From assembly GCA_032690845.1 (NCBI GenBank), contig CM064429.1, forward strand, positions 19,611,013 through 19,675,012: DNA of 64,000 bases, read 5' to 3'. This stretch comes from Eleusine coracana subsp. coracana. Taxonomy: Eukaryota > Streptophyta > Magnoliopsida > Poales > Poaceae. A program made the position numbers and the translations under genes. The notes below the pieces were generated by a model. The model worked only from the letters and a program-made list of their open reading frames with translations. It was not told where the DNA came from and ran no database searches. This document shows positions 34,486 through 47,787 of the stretch, piece after piece (within the stretch, counting starts at the first letter, position 1; each line of letters starts with the position of its first letter).

Positions 34486-37400
34486 ATGGATTGTGATGAT
34501 CACAGTTGGATGCTATTGTCTCAGTCTGATGATAAGTGGAAGGAGGGAATTAGGAATTTCTTGTAGGAAACATTTGAAGGCACGTATCCTAGGGAGAGTG
34601 CTCCATGTCCATGTCGTGACTGTCGTTGCATGGCACCCAAGTTCAGATACGAGTTTGAATTACACTTGTATCGTAGAGGCTTTGATAAGCAATTCATTAC
34701 AAATAGACGTCGTCTTGCACCAAAGCTTATGGTTGTGGAAGACAATGATAAGGATTTTGGTGAAGGTGAAGGTGAAGGTGCTGATGATAGCTCAGTCAAG
34801 AACATACTCTCATCACTAATTAGTGGCTCTATACATGGGGAACTTACTGGTACTAGGACTGAGAAGCCAAATGAGTCTGCGTAGAATTTTTTCAAATTAA
34901 TGGAAGAAGCAAAGAAAGAATTGTATCCTGGATGCAAGGAGGCTACAAAAGTGTCTTTCATTGTGAGGTTGTTTCAGATTAAAGTCACGCATGGTTTTAA
35001 GAACAATGCAATGGAGAGTATACTTCGCTTGTTTTCTCTATTGCTCCCTAAAGGACATTGTGTCCCAGAGACCATGGTACAGGTTCGAAAGGTTATTAGA
35101 GACCTTGGCCTGGGCTATGAAAAGATCCATGCTTGTGTGAACGACGGTGTGTTATTTCATGGAAAATATGAGAAGATGAACAAATGTCCAACATGTGGGG
35201 AGAGTAGGTGGGAAAACTCAGATTCTGAGGGGCTTGGTGACTGCACGACTGACAATGGAAAGAAGAAGTTATTTTCTTGTAAAATATTAAGGTATTTTTC
35301 ACTTATTCCTCGACTGCAAATATTATACATGAATGAGACCACGTCATCGCATATGCTTTGGCACAAAAAAGTGATTCAAGATGGCAAAGTTCAGCACCCA
35401 GCCAACTCGTTGGCATGGAAGCACATAGATAACAAGTTTCTGGGTTCCTTTGCATATGATCCACGTAATGTACGTCTGGGACTTGCATCAGATGGCTTCA
35501 ATCCCTTTGGAATGTTGAATGTTAATTACACCACATGGCCAGTCATACTTATTCCTTAAAATTTGCCTCCTTGGTTGTGCTTGAAACAGTCTTATTGGAT
35601 GATGTCGATGCTGATTCCAGGGCCTAAATCTCCAGGACATAACATTAATGTGTATTTGCAGCCTCTGATTGATGAACTAAAGGATCTCTGGATTAATGGT
35701 GTTGTAACTTGGGATGCAAAGGTGAAAAAGAATATTACGCTGCATGCAATTCTAATGTGGACAATAAATGATTTTCCTGTATATGCTATGTTATCTGGTT
35801 GGAGCACAAAAGGAAAGTTCGCTTGTCCTTACTGTCACAAGGAAAAAGACTGCCTATGGTTAAAACATGGTAAGAAGCATTGCTACATGGGGCATCAGCA
35901 TTTTCTTTCTGCAGACCATAGGTGGCGAAGAAACAAGGCCAGCTTCAATAACATAGTCGAAACGAGGGAGGCTCCAGTGCCGCTCACTAGAGAACAAGTA
36001 TTTTAGCAGTACCAGAGTTTTAGGCAAGTTACTTATGGCAAGACTACTAAAGGGAAGAGGAAGCAGCATGATGAAGATACTAGATGGCACAACTGGAGGA
36101 AGAAGAGTGTTTTCCTTGATTCGCCATATTGGAAATCATTGCTTATTCGTCATAATCTAGATGTGATGCATATTGAGAAGAATGTGTGTGAGAGTTTGCT
36201 GGCTACTCTACTTTGTTTGGCAAGTAAGTCTAAGGACAGCGAGAAGGTGCGACTTGATCTGTAGCAACTTGGTATAACGGAGGATCAGCATCCAGTGAAA
36301 GAGAAAGGTAAATACACATTGCCACCAATGCTGTACACCTTAGGGAAAAATGAGAAGGAAATTTTGTGCAAATTTTTACGAGATGATAAAATGCCATATG
36401 GTTATGCTAGAAATATCAGGAGATGTGTTGATGTGACTGGTTGCAAGGTAACTGGACTGAAAAGTCATGACTATCACATTATATTACAGAAGCTTTTACC
36501 CTTGGTAGTACGCCACATATTGCCGGAAGATGTAGCAAGACCATTGATTGAGCTCAGTAGATTTTTTAGCGCAATATGTTCAAAGGAGCTTGATAATAAG
36601 GAACTTGATAAACTGCACAACTCGATTGGACAGACCCTTTGTCGCCTTGAGATGATATTCCCTCCAGCATTTTTCGATATCATGACGCACTTACCAGTTC
36701 ATATTGCTTGGGAGGCCAAACAGAGAGGCCCTGTTTCATACAGATAGATGTATCCAGTGGAGAGGTACCTACGTACACTAAAAGGCTATGTAACGAACAA
36801 AGCGTCCCCAGAAGGTTCAATAGCAGAGGGATATCTCTCGGAGGAGTGCGTCACATTCTGTTCTCGGTTCTTTGATAATATTAATACAAAGCTTAATCGG
36901 CCAGACCATCATGAATCTAGTGCTATTAGTGAGCCACCATCTGGGCTAAGTATATTTGCTAACAGACATTTTAGTAAAGGAAAGAATAATCATACTAATA
37001 TTGTGATTGCACTACATACTATCCAACTATGACGAGGCAATTCAATGGAAAGAGTAAGATATACATGTCAAATCTGACTATTTTTTTTTTATTATGATGT
37101 CCTAAGTAGGTACTGACATGGTTTACTTATTATTCTTTTCAGGGAGCATAAGCAGGAACTAGTTAGCAGGAACCCAAAAAATGTTGAGAAAATGCACAAG
37201 GAACACTTTGGCTCTTGGTTTCTGTGTAAAGTGAGTTTAATTTATGAGAACTTATGTTTGTCTCATATATATAAATATCAGGTAAATAACATTTTATTTT
37301 GCAAATAATCATGCGTGCAGATCAAGAAGCTACATGAGGAAGGAAAAGCAGATGATATGATATATTATCTGTCTCGCGGTCCAGATCCTCGACATCGTCT

Positions 37401-38093
37401 GCATAACAGGTGCTCCATCAATGGATTTCACTTCTGAATAGCAGATGTAGAGAAAAATTTAACTACAAACAACAGTGGTGTCGTTGTGGAGGGCGATGGC
37501 ATGGAATGGTACGGCGTGATTAAAAAATAATCATCCTAAATTTTCCAGGTGCAAAGGAACTGACGTTGTTTGAATGTGAGTGGTATGATGTTCCGGCATC
37601 GACTAGTAACAAATCCAGAGGGTATAGTAAAGGTCAATATGGGATTGTTGATATTGATACTACTCGAACTCGCTACTCAGATGAGCCATACATCATGGTG
37701 ACACAGGCAGAGCAAGTATGTTATGTGAAATGTGCAAAGAAAAGTAACTGGAGCAGTGTACTAAGAATGAAGCCACGGAACTTGTTTGCCATGCCTGAAG
37801 GAGAGGGCTCTGATGACACTGTTGTTGATACAGATGTGGACTCACTTACTATAGGAGTGGAACATATGGATGTTGAAGACCGAGCCCCGGATTTGACAAA
37901 TTGGAGTAGGTGTGACCTGGAAGGACAGAGTTGTGATGCTTCTGTAGTAGAAGAGGCACTTGCTATAGCCATGCCTAAGCCGGATGATGCCGACATTCCA
38001 CATGATGAATACGATGAATCCGATGAAGACACTGATGATGGAGTGGTTCCTCCCATTGTGGAGTACGAGGAGGACGATGATTTCTTTGTGTAA
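34486..38093 (+). pseudogene. TNP2-type CACTA transposase, decayed by nonsense mutations (CACTA-2)
   Basis: Exon 1 keeps one frame from ATG 34486 to about 37030 with no frameshift. Its stops are TAG 34564, TAG 34882, TAA 35557, TAG 36004, TAG 36262 and TAG 36745. Domains: transposase-associated N-terminus (CPCRDCRCM), Transposase_21 core (LGLASDGFNPFG, LIPGPKSPGHNI, YAMLSGWSTKGKFACPYC, HNLDVMHIEKNV), DUF4218-like (GLKSHDYHIILQKLLP, LPVH), then introns. Exon 2 is 37143-37230 and exon 3 is 37321-38093 with a DUF4216-like segment (FECEWYDVPA) and an acidic tail. Exon 3 has further stops near 37436 and 37528. CACTA-1 supplies an independent comparison for most positions. Confidence 0.88.
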
Positions 38094-38767
38094 TTTTTTC
38101 CATTCAAACTAGTTTGGCTGCATTCTCTTATCAAGCTACTAGTTCTGGTTGTCTATTTTCTAGTTGCTATTACAACATGGCCTGGACTTCATCATTACGC
38201 AATGTCATGTTTCACTATTTTTCTTATTTTCGTTTAACATAGTGAATAACTTAGGTAAAGTTTTATTTACTAGAAGATTTCTTTCATGAACCTTGCACCC
38301 AGTAACATTTTTAAAAATTTTCCCGAAAAAACATGTATAGTAACAAGTCTGATGGAAAGCAATATGACAAGTTAATCTTAGTTTTGGTTCAGCACTCCTT
38401 TCATCAGGAACGCACTGCATGTGTCCAAAAATGCATGATCATAATAGACAAAGGATGCTAAACTTCCAATCATAGCTTAAATATTAACAGACGATAATCA
38501 CAAACATTAATAGATATGGAAACCAACATTAATACACACAACTGATTCATCCATTACATGTATAGAGTTTAACATAACCGATTATCAGAGCAGTAGTTCA
38601 ACATAACTTAGTTCAGATAAGAGGTTCCACAAAGCAATACTAAGCGGTTCCATAAACCTATATTATGAGGTTCCATAAACCTATACTAAGAGGTTCCTTA
38701 AACAGTGCATCTCCATCAACATAGCACACGATTACATTAAAGCAAAATAAGAGGAAGCCAAAGCTCC
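38094..38767. other. 3' flanks of the convergent transposase and minus-strand genes
   Basis: AT-rich and non-coding. The short repeated phrase GAGGTTCCATAAACC occurs near 38620-38700. Nothing else is recognised. Confidence 0.5.
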
Positions 38768-40846
38768 TCAGTCTTCATCACTAGTAGAAGCTTCCATCTT
38801 AGTGACTTTGTGGTGCAGTTTGGGTTCAACTTGCTCCCGCTTCCACTTCCACTTCCCTTGCTCCATGGCTGCAGCTTGCTTTGCTTTAATGATTGACCCA
38901 AGATTCCATTCACAATATTTCTGCATGTTGCAATTCCAAGATTCATCAGAAACATGTATCAAAGTCGTACTTGACTTTGAAAAATAACACTATCAGCAGG
39001 TCACATAGGCATGCTCAAGAGGTCACATATACGAAAAGGAATATTGATATTAAAAAAGATACCTCAGTACTGTCGTCGTCGCTGTGGATATAGATGACCT
39101 CTTTGCTAACAGCCCATATGGTGGGTTCTGTGAGATGCTAAATTTGATTGCAAAAGTAGATGTAGAGGCGTTGTGATCAGTAGACATCAGATATTTGTAG
39201 CCATAATGCAAAAAAAGAAAAAACTAGAATACAATGCAGTGAAGGTGCAACAGCCCACATGGTGGGCTTTGTGAGATGCTAAATTTGATTGCAAAAGTAG
39301 ATGTAGAGGTGTTGTTGGTAACATAGATGGGGATTTAAGGAAATGTTTGAATGTCATGCCACATGGGGCCATGCTTGCCTAAGGGGGGATGCAGTGTGGA
39401 TCATTTGGCTTGCACATGTTTCATAGATTTTTTTAAAAAAACATAACAAATATACAATTTGTAATGGTTGATCTTAGTGGCCTGACTCACCCAACTTGTT
39501 TGTGGCATAGGATCAAAGCAATCATGCAAACATGCATTCTTCGAAAAACATTCATGCAAACAAAAGAACATGAGGAAATTACCTGTTTATTGACACGCGA
39601 GACATTGGGAGTGGTTGCAATGTTGTCTTCGTCGCTGTCGAGGATGTCAATTATCACCTTCACCTTCTTCGACAATGGGCCAGGGACCACGGCCGAGGTC
39701 GAGGTCGGCCCCTTGCCGGAGGAGCAGCACGGCACCGGTGTGATCGGGCCCTTGTTGGATCACAATCAATAGACAAAATCAGAATATTAATCTACATTTT
39801 AATCAGATAAGGTAAACCACAATAAATAGTCAGTACACATGGTATCTGCCCAAATTATAACATCCATTGGTGTGCATACTTTGACAAGATAAACTTAGGT
39901 GCCATCAATATTTACTAAAGGTGTGCATATATATTTGACAAGCTAAACTGAAATTATAACAACCATTGGTCTGTGTAGAACAATTATAAATATGTTAATT
40001 AACATTACACCTATGCTGAATCGAACACACTAGCTAACAGGTATAACATGGATTGGCGAATAATTTCTACAAATGACAGTAAAATAAATTAAACATATAC
40101 TCAAGATTATATATGACATGGACCTATTTGGCATGCTAAACAAGATGCCCTCACAATCAGTAATGCAGCATAGAGAACAAATTTTTTGGTATAAAAAATC
40201 ATCTAATTAAGGAGCAAATCATACTGGTAAACCCTTTCACACAAAATATTTTATATCATATAGATTGTTATTTCACAGAATCAACAAAACTTGACTAAAT
40301 TTCTAATTCATAGATTCAAATAAATTAGACTAAATTTCTAATTACCATCTGGCGATTGTTGGGGCTTTTTGGGAGAGGAACGGCCCTACTCGAAGTCCGA
40401 CGGCCCGCTCCCGAGCTCGAGGTGTGCCAGCTCGGGCCCTTGGTGGAGGTGCGGCCACCGACGGCTGTGGAGGCTGCTCGAGCCCGCCCCTTGGAGAACA
40501 AGGGCCCAGCGACCGCGGCGGCAGATCTCCTAGGGCTCGGGCCCTTGGTGGAGGTGCGGCCACCGACGGCTACGGAGGGTGCTCGAGCCCGCCCCTTGGA
40601 GAATGAGGGCCCAGCGACCGCGGCGGCAGATCTCCTAGGGCTCGGGCTCGGACCCTTGCTGGAGCAGGGGCGACCGACCATGGCGGCCGATCTGCCACGG
40701 CTCGGGCCGTTGGTGGACGAGCGGGCACCCACCACGGTGGCGGTGCTCCGACGAGGCGGCTCCTTGGTCTTCGAGGGGGTTCGGGAGAAGCACCCAAGAG
40801 CATCACGCGCTTGCCACTGGGAGACATGCTTGCGGCGGCGAGCCAT
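38768..40846 (-). CDS. Four-exon CACTA-2 gene of unknown function, apparently intact
   Basis: Proposed exons on minus: 40846-40346, 39750-39583, 39098-39063 and 38920-38768. Total is 858 nt, 285 codons plus TGA. Every intron is phase 0 with GT-AG borders, and no stop or frameshift is seen. Exon 1 is GC-rich and encodes a basic, Ser/Ala/Pro/Arg-rich protein with a 105-bp (35-residue) tandem repeat at 40431-40640 (core RSAAAVAGP-FSKGRARA-S-AVGGRTSTKG). Exon 2 ends with an acidic ILDSDEDN motif. Exon 3 is acidic (SDDDSTE), and exon 4 is Lys/Trp-rich (EQGKWKWKREQ). No family is recognised. The low-complexity, charged make-up suggests a nuclear or nucleic-acid-associated role, but that is only inference. 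It is transcribed away from the TNPA-type gene and towards the transposase. Exons 2-4 are short and their borders should be tested by RNA evidence. Confidence 0.6.
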
Positions 40847-42531
40847 GCTTGCGCTCAATGGAGATTGACTGCCCGGCGATAAGATGGGGTGGAGAAGAGA
40901 TCAGTTTGTGATGTCATGTTTTGTTTGGTGGGAGGACGACGAAGAGAGGCGCGACCGTTCGACTTGTGCATGCAGGCTCGTTTTTGCTAGCCCGCTGACT
41001 AGTGGGGCCGTAGGGAGGAAAAGGGCCCATGTTTTTTTTGTGCGCTTCTGGACGTGGGACTGTCATGTGAGTCCCAAGTCGGATCAGAGTGCTTCTATTG
41101 TTCTCATCCAGTTCTTCCCTTCTCTTCTTGTTTTCAAGTTTGATTCATAGTTAAATCTTTAAACATGTGGTGTCATTGCGTATTTTGACAGAATTACATC
41201 ATTTTTTTCCTACTTTCTCAGAATTTGGTTTTATATCATTTTATACCATTTCCATCATGTCACAATAATATGATTTTGCACGTATTCATCTGATCCTACA
41301 AATAATCTCAGTACTCTAAAGTATTTAAGAACTTCACTAAAAATAAGTCAAATCATTTGTTGATTTGAATCATGTAACATGAAACACTATGAAAATACAT
41401 AAACATCTCATACGTGCTCATTCTTCAGGATAAAACATGATCAACATAGCATTTGACTTGAATGATCATGGGACATGTGTCTTATAATCACCTTTCACCT
41501 CACAAGTATAGGAGTTATTCATGGCAACAACTAAAACTAGAAGTTTATCTAATTGATGTGACATGAAACACTATGAAGATACAAAACATCTTAGAAGTAC
41601 ACTTGGTTTACAATGAAACAAGGTGAAATAAGTCACTCCCAAGTTAGACTTGGTTGACTTGAATGATCATGGGACATATGTTGTAGCATTATTGTTAGAA
41701 TGTGTTCCATTCCTATCTCGTTCCATCATGAAGATCGTGTGATATTCCTTGTGTTTTGATTTGGATTGGATTCGCTATACGCAAACTGGGGAACGCCTTG
41801 GTTGCCAAAGAACTGGTCACCACATTCCGTGCACAAGTTGTTTAACACATTGAAGGGCACCATGATCATCGCCTTCATTCTTTCAATTTTGACGAGCTCA
41901 TTCACCATGAAGTACAGATGATAAACGATTTCAGACATTACCCAATATTTGTAAACTTCAAGTTTGACTAACTTGTATTCTCTTCAAATTCCACATTTGA
42001 ATTCAACCCAATATTTGTAAACTGCAACTTACATTCTCTTCAAATTATCAGGGCAACACCTTTTAAAATTGAATAAGTCTTTCTAATTATTGAAAAATTC
42101 ATCCAAAAAATGCCAAAGTTTTAGTACTTGGGATTGTTCCCTCCAACATTTTCATATTGAATTAGACTTTTGCACATAGCCGCCATTTTTTTAGATGTGA
42201 AAAAAGACCCACCAATCTTTTTAGATGGAAAGTACCCAATTCCTACGCCACCCACACCCCCCCACCCGCCCCCCCCCCCCCCCCGCCACGCGCGCCCTAC
42301 GGCCTAACCGTCCCGTAACCACTGCACCCCTGAGTCGTGTTTCTGTTTTCACGATCACCCCACGACGTACCCTAGACATCCGCCATTTTCTCTCGGTCTC
42401 CTGCGCCCCCCGAAGCTCCCCACGTATTCCTCACAGATGGCGGCGGCTACGATAGAGGGACAGGCCAGGGGACGATACAGGGACGAAGGTGCGCCTCTGC
42501 CATCTAATCCAACCACAGGTCCATTGCATCC
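40847..42531. promoter_or_regulatory. Divergent intergenic region of CACTA-2
   Basis: This 1.7-kb stretch separates the divergent minus-strand gene and the TNPA-type gene and should hold both promoters. The two ends are GC-rich and the middle is AT-rich with no coding. Near-duplicate phrases (ATGATCATGGGACAT, ACATGAAACACTATGAA) repeat between 41380 and 41680. A run of 16 C lies at 42269-42284. Confidence 0.45.
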
Positions 42532-45500
42532 ATGTCCAAATCTGGCGATCGACATGGCGATGTTGCGTCAACTGAGGATGAAGATGCTGATGCTCATGCT
42601 GAGTTTCTTGATCCTACAATACCTAAGTAAGTTGGGCTCATCCCTGCTGCCTTCCTACAACTAATCGTGAGTTTGTGCATCTTGTGTGTTGCCGCACAAA
42701 AGATGTAATGGTGGATAGGCACCATTGCTGCACATATAAGCCTCTCCCTTAAGTCCAAGATCTTAGTCTTTACCTCTCCTAATACTTCATAAATTGATCT
42801 CTTATCAAAGGGCATTGGATCTCTTATCCTTTAGCCTCTATTTGTTGAAATTGACGAATAGGGTATGAACTAACACTAGGCTTTTAGCTTTGTGATTATC
42901 GATCCACTTAGGTATTACTAGACATAATTTTAGTTCGTTGCATTTGCTTTGGCCTAGGTATTTTATTTGCAGAATTATGTGTTGTGATGGATGTTAACAG
43001 TTAGCACTGAATTAGAATGACCAGCTTGGTTATATAATCACACTAAATTGTGATCGAATTGTAAATGTTCAGCCTGACACATGCTACTGACATATCTATT
43101 GCTATGTGATATTATGTGTTGAGTGTTGATAGAGGTTATCATTTGTTGACAGATTGCATACATGTTTAACTTGTGAACATACGTGCTAGAAAGTTTGTAG
43201 TTATCTACTGTGCTTAGTAAACTTCATTGAATACGTAATGCAGTCAATCAGAATTGTCACATAATTTGATCTTTCAGTATGTAGACACAATTAATGTACT
43301 TATTATTAGTGTTATTGTAGGAAGTATGGATGTTGTCTTGCAACGAACTGTTCAGTTCAAGTAAGAGAAGATGAGATTGGTTCAGAATTCTAAATATTTG
43401 GAGTAACTCTGAAAATGTATATTACTTCCATTTTCTTCTTTCCACTCTGTACACAACATGGGTACAGTCCTAGATGTTAGTTGTTAATGAGGAAGTCGTG
43501 TATTTTGTACATGAAACTGTAATTATGTGGCAGGTCCTATACATGAGAATTACTCCTTTTAGATTTATTATTCTATTGGTGCAATCAACACTATCATTCT
43601 AGACAGTGAATACAATGATTAGTGCACTATGATTGTTATGATGTTAATACTTTGAATTATTCTGATTCCCGAATAATATGCTAATAATTCCTTTTTTGAT
43701 ATTTCTGTACACGTACAGAGCCCCACCATCAGGTGAAAGCTGGAGCATAGTGGTCCATTGCAAGGGAGCAGATGGAGAGTCCCAACACATCATTCGGGCT
43801 ACTCTTGACAGAGCTGACATATCATTTAGGAACTTGTCAGGTTTCAAAGATCAGCTTGGGTATAGCATTCGGGATTACTTGTACTACATGAAGGAAGTTG
43901 CAAGTATTGAGTCAATTGATATCAGACAAGATGCAGAGAATATCCTTCAAACCATGGGTTCTGAAAGGAAATTGAGGTTCATAGTGACCACGAAGCCAGA
44001 ACCTGATAGACATGTTAGAATTACACCCCTGAAAAACCTGTTGCATGATGGGTCTGGGTCTCGTGATGAAGATAACGACGACGATGATGATGATAGTGAC
44101 GAATCAGTTGATGCCTACAAGGATTGGCTTGCAGCGCAAGGCCCTACTACAGGTTTATATGCTATTTCTACCACTCTAACATGTCTTATAACAGTACTCT
44201 GTATTCACAAAATATTATTTCTAACTCACAGACTATCGCGATGGCAATAGGGATGAAACTGTTGCAACTTACAGGGAATGGTTAAGGGTGCATGGCCACC
44301 TGAAAGAAATTTGTAATTCCCTTACACCTTTTAATTCTTACGTGTATATGCAATGAAAAATGTGAACATACTAAGTGCATGTGTTTTTTCATTTTTGATC
44401 AGTGCAATATAAAATGGAAGCTGAGTGTGCTAAGCGTATGCCAGTACAGGAAGATAGTGATGCTAGCAACAAGACAAAAGACACAAACTGGCCGTCACAT
44501 GCTAGAAAAACTAAGAAGAAGAAAGCAGGTTTTTAAAGCTCCATAAACTTTGACATTTCACTATGTATTGTCCATATTCACTATTTGTAATCTCTGTTGT
44601 GATTGAAACTAGGTGGCAAGAAGGATGGTCACGGTACCATGAAAGCCATGACTACACTGGCCAAACGATTGAAAGGGATAGCTGATACTACCACGGGCAA
44701 ACTAAAAATAGAATTTTCTACAAATTTGGGTGGTCCCTGTGGAGAGAATAGGCGTGCATTTGTGGATGAAATAGTTTGGGTGACAAAGTTGAATACACCA
44801 CTCATTGGTGTTAAACACTGGAAAGATGTCCAGCAAGAAGTCAAGAATGATATTGCGGATACTATATTTGTATGTTAATGTTAACACATGGCACATCTTT
44901 TACCATTGTAACCTGTTATGCAACAGTAATCGCCTAATCACAATATATTAAATGTTTTTTATTTTCAACAGTTTGGATGGGACATTGAGGACAATGATCG
45001 GACAAGGAATCTTATATGGAAGATTGCCAAAGAACGCTACAAAGGATGGCAGTCAGCTTATATGAAACATAAGCCAGAAGACGTATACTTTGAAGAGTGG
45101 CACTATCTTAACATGTACTTTGGAAGTAAAAAGTTCAAGGTATGCCACTGTTTTGTAAAATTAACAAATCATCTTCTCTCATTAATACTTGCTATTAAAA
45201 TTCCTTGATTAATAAACCTATCTTCTTCACTAATGACAGATGGTTAGCAGCCAGAACTCTATAAATCATAAAGAAATGAAAGTCGTACATGTCATGGGAT
45301 CCAAACCTTTCTCTCAGTGTAGTTGGGAAATGGTGAGTAATGGTTACATTTGTTTTCCCGTGTTCTAATACTTTACAATAATACACAATAATATATTAAT
45401 TACCTTTCCTATTGCAATGTTAGAGGGACACAGAAACAGATGTTGAACCAAATGATTTGGAACTTTTCAAAGCCACTCGCACAAAGCAGGGAAAATGGTG

Positions 45501-46867
45501 AAATGACTTGCCCCAGAGTATCTATGTGAGTCCTAATCTGATTAAAAATTTGCTTCCAAGTTACAAGTTATCCTTTGGGTCAGACTGTGTTACCTTTTAC
45601 TAATTTATAATATTTCTTTTCTCACTTAGCTGAATGCGGCCAGGAAATTGTCGATGACGGATTCAGATGAATTGCTTGACCAAGACTCACCGAGCGTCAC
45701 ATCATCCCGCACAGCTAAAGATAACATTCTGTTCCAGCAAGCGTACAAGGAAACAATAGGAGCCAAGTCAACCAAGTCGCGTGGCCATGGTTACCTTTCA
45801 AATCCAGGTATGAACCAAATGCTTCAGGACAGACTCGTGGAATAGGAACGCGAGGTTCAAAGATTGAAGGAACAACTCGCAAAGGAAGTAGCAGAGAAGA
45901 AAGAACAACTTGCAAAGGAAGCTGCCGATAAGGAAGAAATGAGGAAAGAGCTTGAAGCCGCGATTAGAGAGTCACTGATGCAGGAGTTCCAAGTGATGTT
46001 TGCACAGTCACAAAAACAACCACCTGACAGTGAGGTACTCATATCTTAATTCATGCAAGTTTTACGTTGTAATATGACTACATTGGATAATTATTGACAT
46101 AAGTACTATTTTCAAAAATTATTCTTTGCATCATGCTATTGTGCAAAGATGTAATTCATACTATTGTGCTGCATTGGATTGAACTATTAATATTAGATTG
46201 CTGATTACGTGCCATTTTTTTTCAAACTAATGCGCAACGTGCCATTCAAATGAATGATATGACATAAGATGTAACTAAGAGTCCAGAAATCAATAGTGCA
46301 ACAGTGAATGAGGACAACACCGATGAACTCAACAAAACAACGGAGTGTAATGCTAGGAGCACCGAGGAAACCAATGTTGCAACACCACCACAGAGGGTAG
46401 AAACAGCGGATGAGGTAATTGTCTTACAATATATGTTCCAATGATCCATAGTAGAAACTGAATATAAATTAAGGATGCCATGTTTGATTATCTTCATTGG
46501 TTTTCTAGAGTTCAATATTTAGCCCTTCAATTATTTAGCTTCGTTTTCTACCCAAACTGTTAGTTTCACCAAACTGAGCATATATCCCTCATTTCTTGGC
46601 CAAATGAGATGAATAATCACTCTATGGAAAGCTAATGAGTTTATCTACAACTTTGGTACCAAAAGTTTTACCACAAAAATTATTTATCTTGGTCGAAATC
46701 AGACATTACAGAGAGCTGTTCTGAGATTCCAGATTTTGCGGCAGTTCTGTAAACTGTCGTATTTTCCTCGTAACTCCCAATTGGTTGAGGCTACGGAGGT
46801 GTATCAGTACTCATTGGAAGTCCATGAAGTTCTCTACACCTTTTCTTTGTATTTGAAAAATACTTAC

Positions 46868-47787
46868 TGATAAGGACATCACTCCTATGGATACACACAA
46901 CACTCCTTCAATTCTGGACTTGCAAGGTCCAATGACTAGAGCTCGTGCACGACGACTAAATTTAGAGGTGAGCTCGTTCCTACGTTCTTTGCTATATGTT
47001 ACTTTTGAGAATGGTTTGCTACCTAATGATTATTTTATGATTAGAAACCATGGAGAGGACCAGGAGATGATGGGAGGAGTTGGGAATGTGGAGGACCAGC
47101 AAGGGCTTGGAAGCCAAAGTAGAGGCCTAATCAAAACCGACTTCGAGTCTGTTTCGGGGCCCAGGACCAGTCTGCACTAAAACAGTCGCCCAGGATGCAT
47201 ACGGACTCGGATTTGGACGTTCTACATATGCACGAAAAGATAAGGAGAAGACCTTTCCAATGCCACTGGCCTCATGTCAAAATTCATATGGAGTCATCGG
47301 GAATCGTTGAAACAAGAGAGAGTTCAGAATCTGTGTCGGTACTGCATCGCCTATTTTTGGCCTTTGGGCTTTGTATATAGTTGAGCCCAATTAGGGGCGC
47401 GTCTAGAGGGTCTTGCACGACCCTAGGGTCTTTATATACAGCCACCGCCGCACCATTAGGGTTCGGGTTTTGCTTAGATCAATTCTGTTCATAAACAGTG
47501 TCGCCGTTCATCGGTTTGTGAGACCCCAACTTCGAGAGTTTAATCATACATCTGCAATTGTGTTGCATTCTTCGTTGTTCTTGCTTGTGTTTTTGATTCG
47601 CAGGCAGGGATTAGCCTTCTCGGCGAGGTCAATCGTCTTTGGACGGTTGATAACCAGAGGAGACGTCGTGCTGCGATTGCGGGGTTTAGGACGTGCTGTT
47701 CTGAAGCCGGATCGCTTTGTGTGTCGCCTCCGACCAAATCAACTTACCAAGAACCTTTCGGAAGATCGGGAACCCTTGTTCACATCA
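46868..47787 (+). repeat. 5' LTR of gypsy element B
   Basis: The LTR is 920 bp, running from TGATAAGGACATC to GTTCACATCA. The polyprotein tail open in the 3' LTR is also open here at 46887-47180, because the LTRs are copies. TATA-like TTTATATA lies near 47430. Confidence 0.9.
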
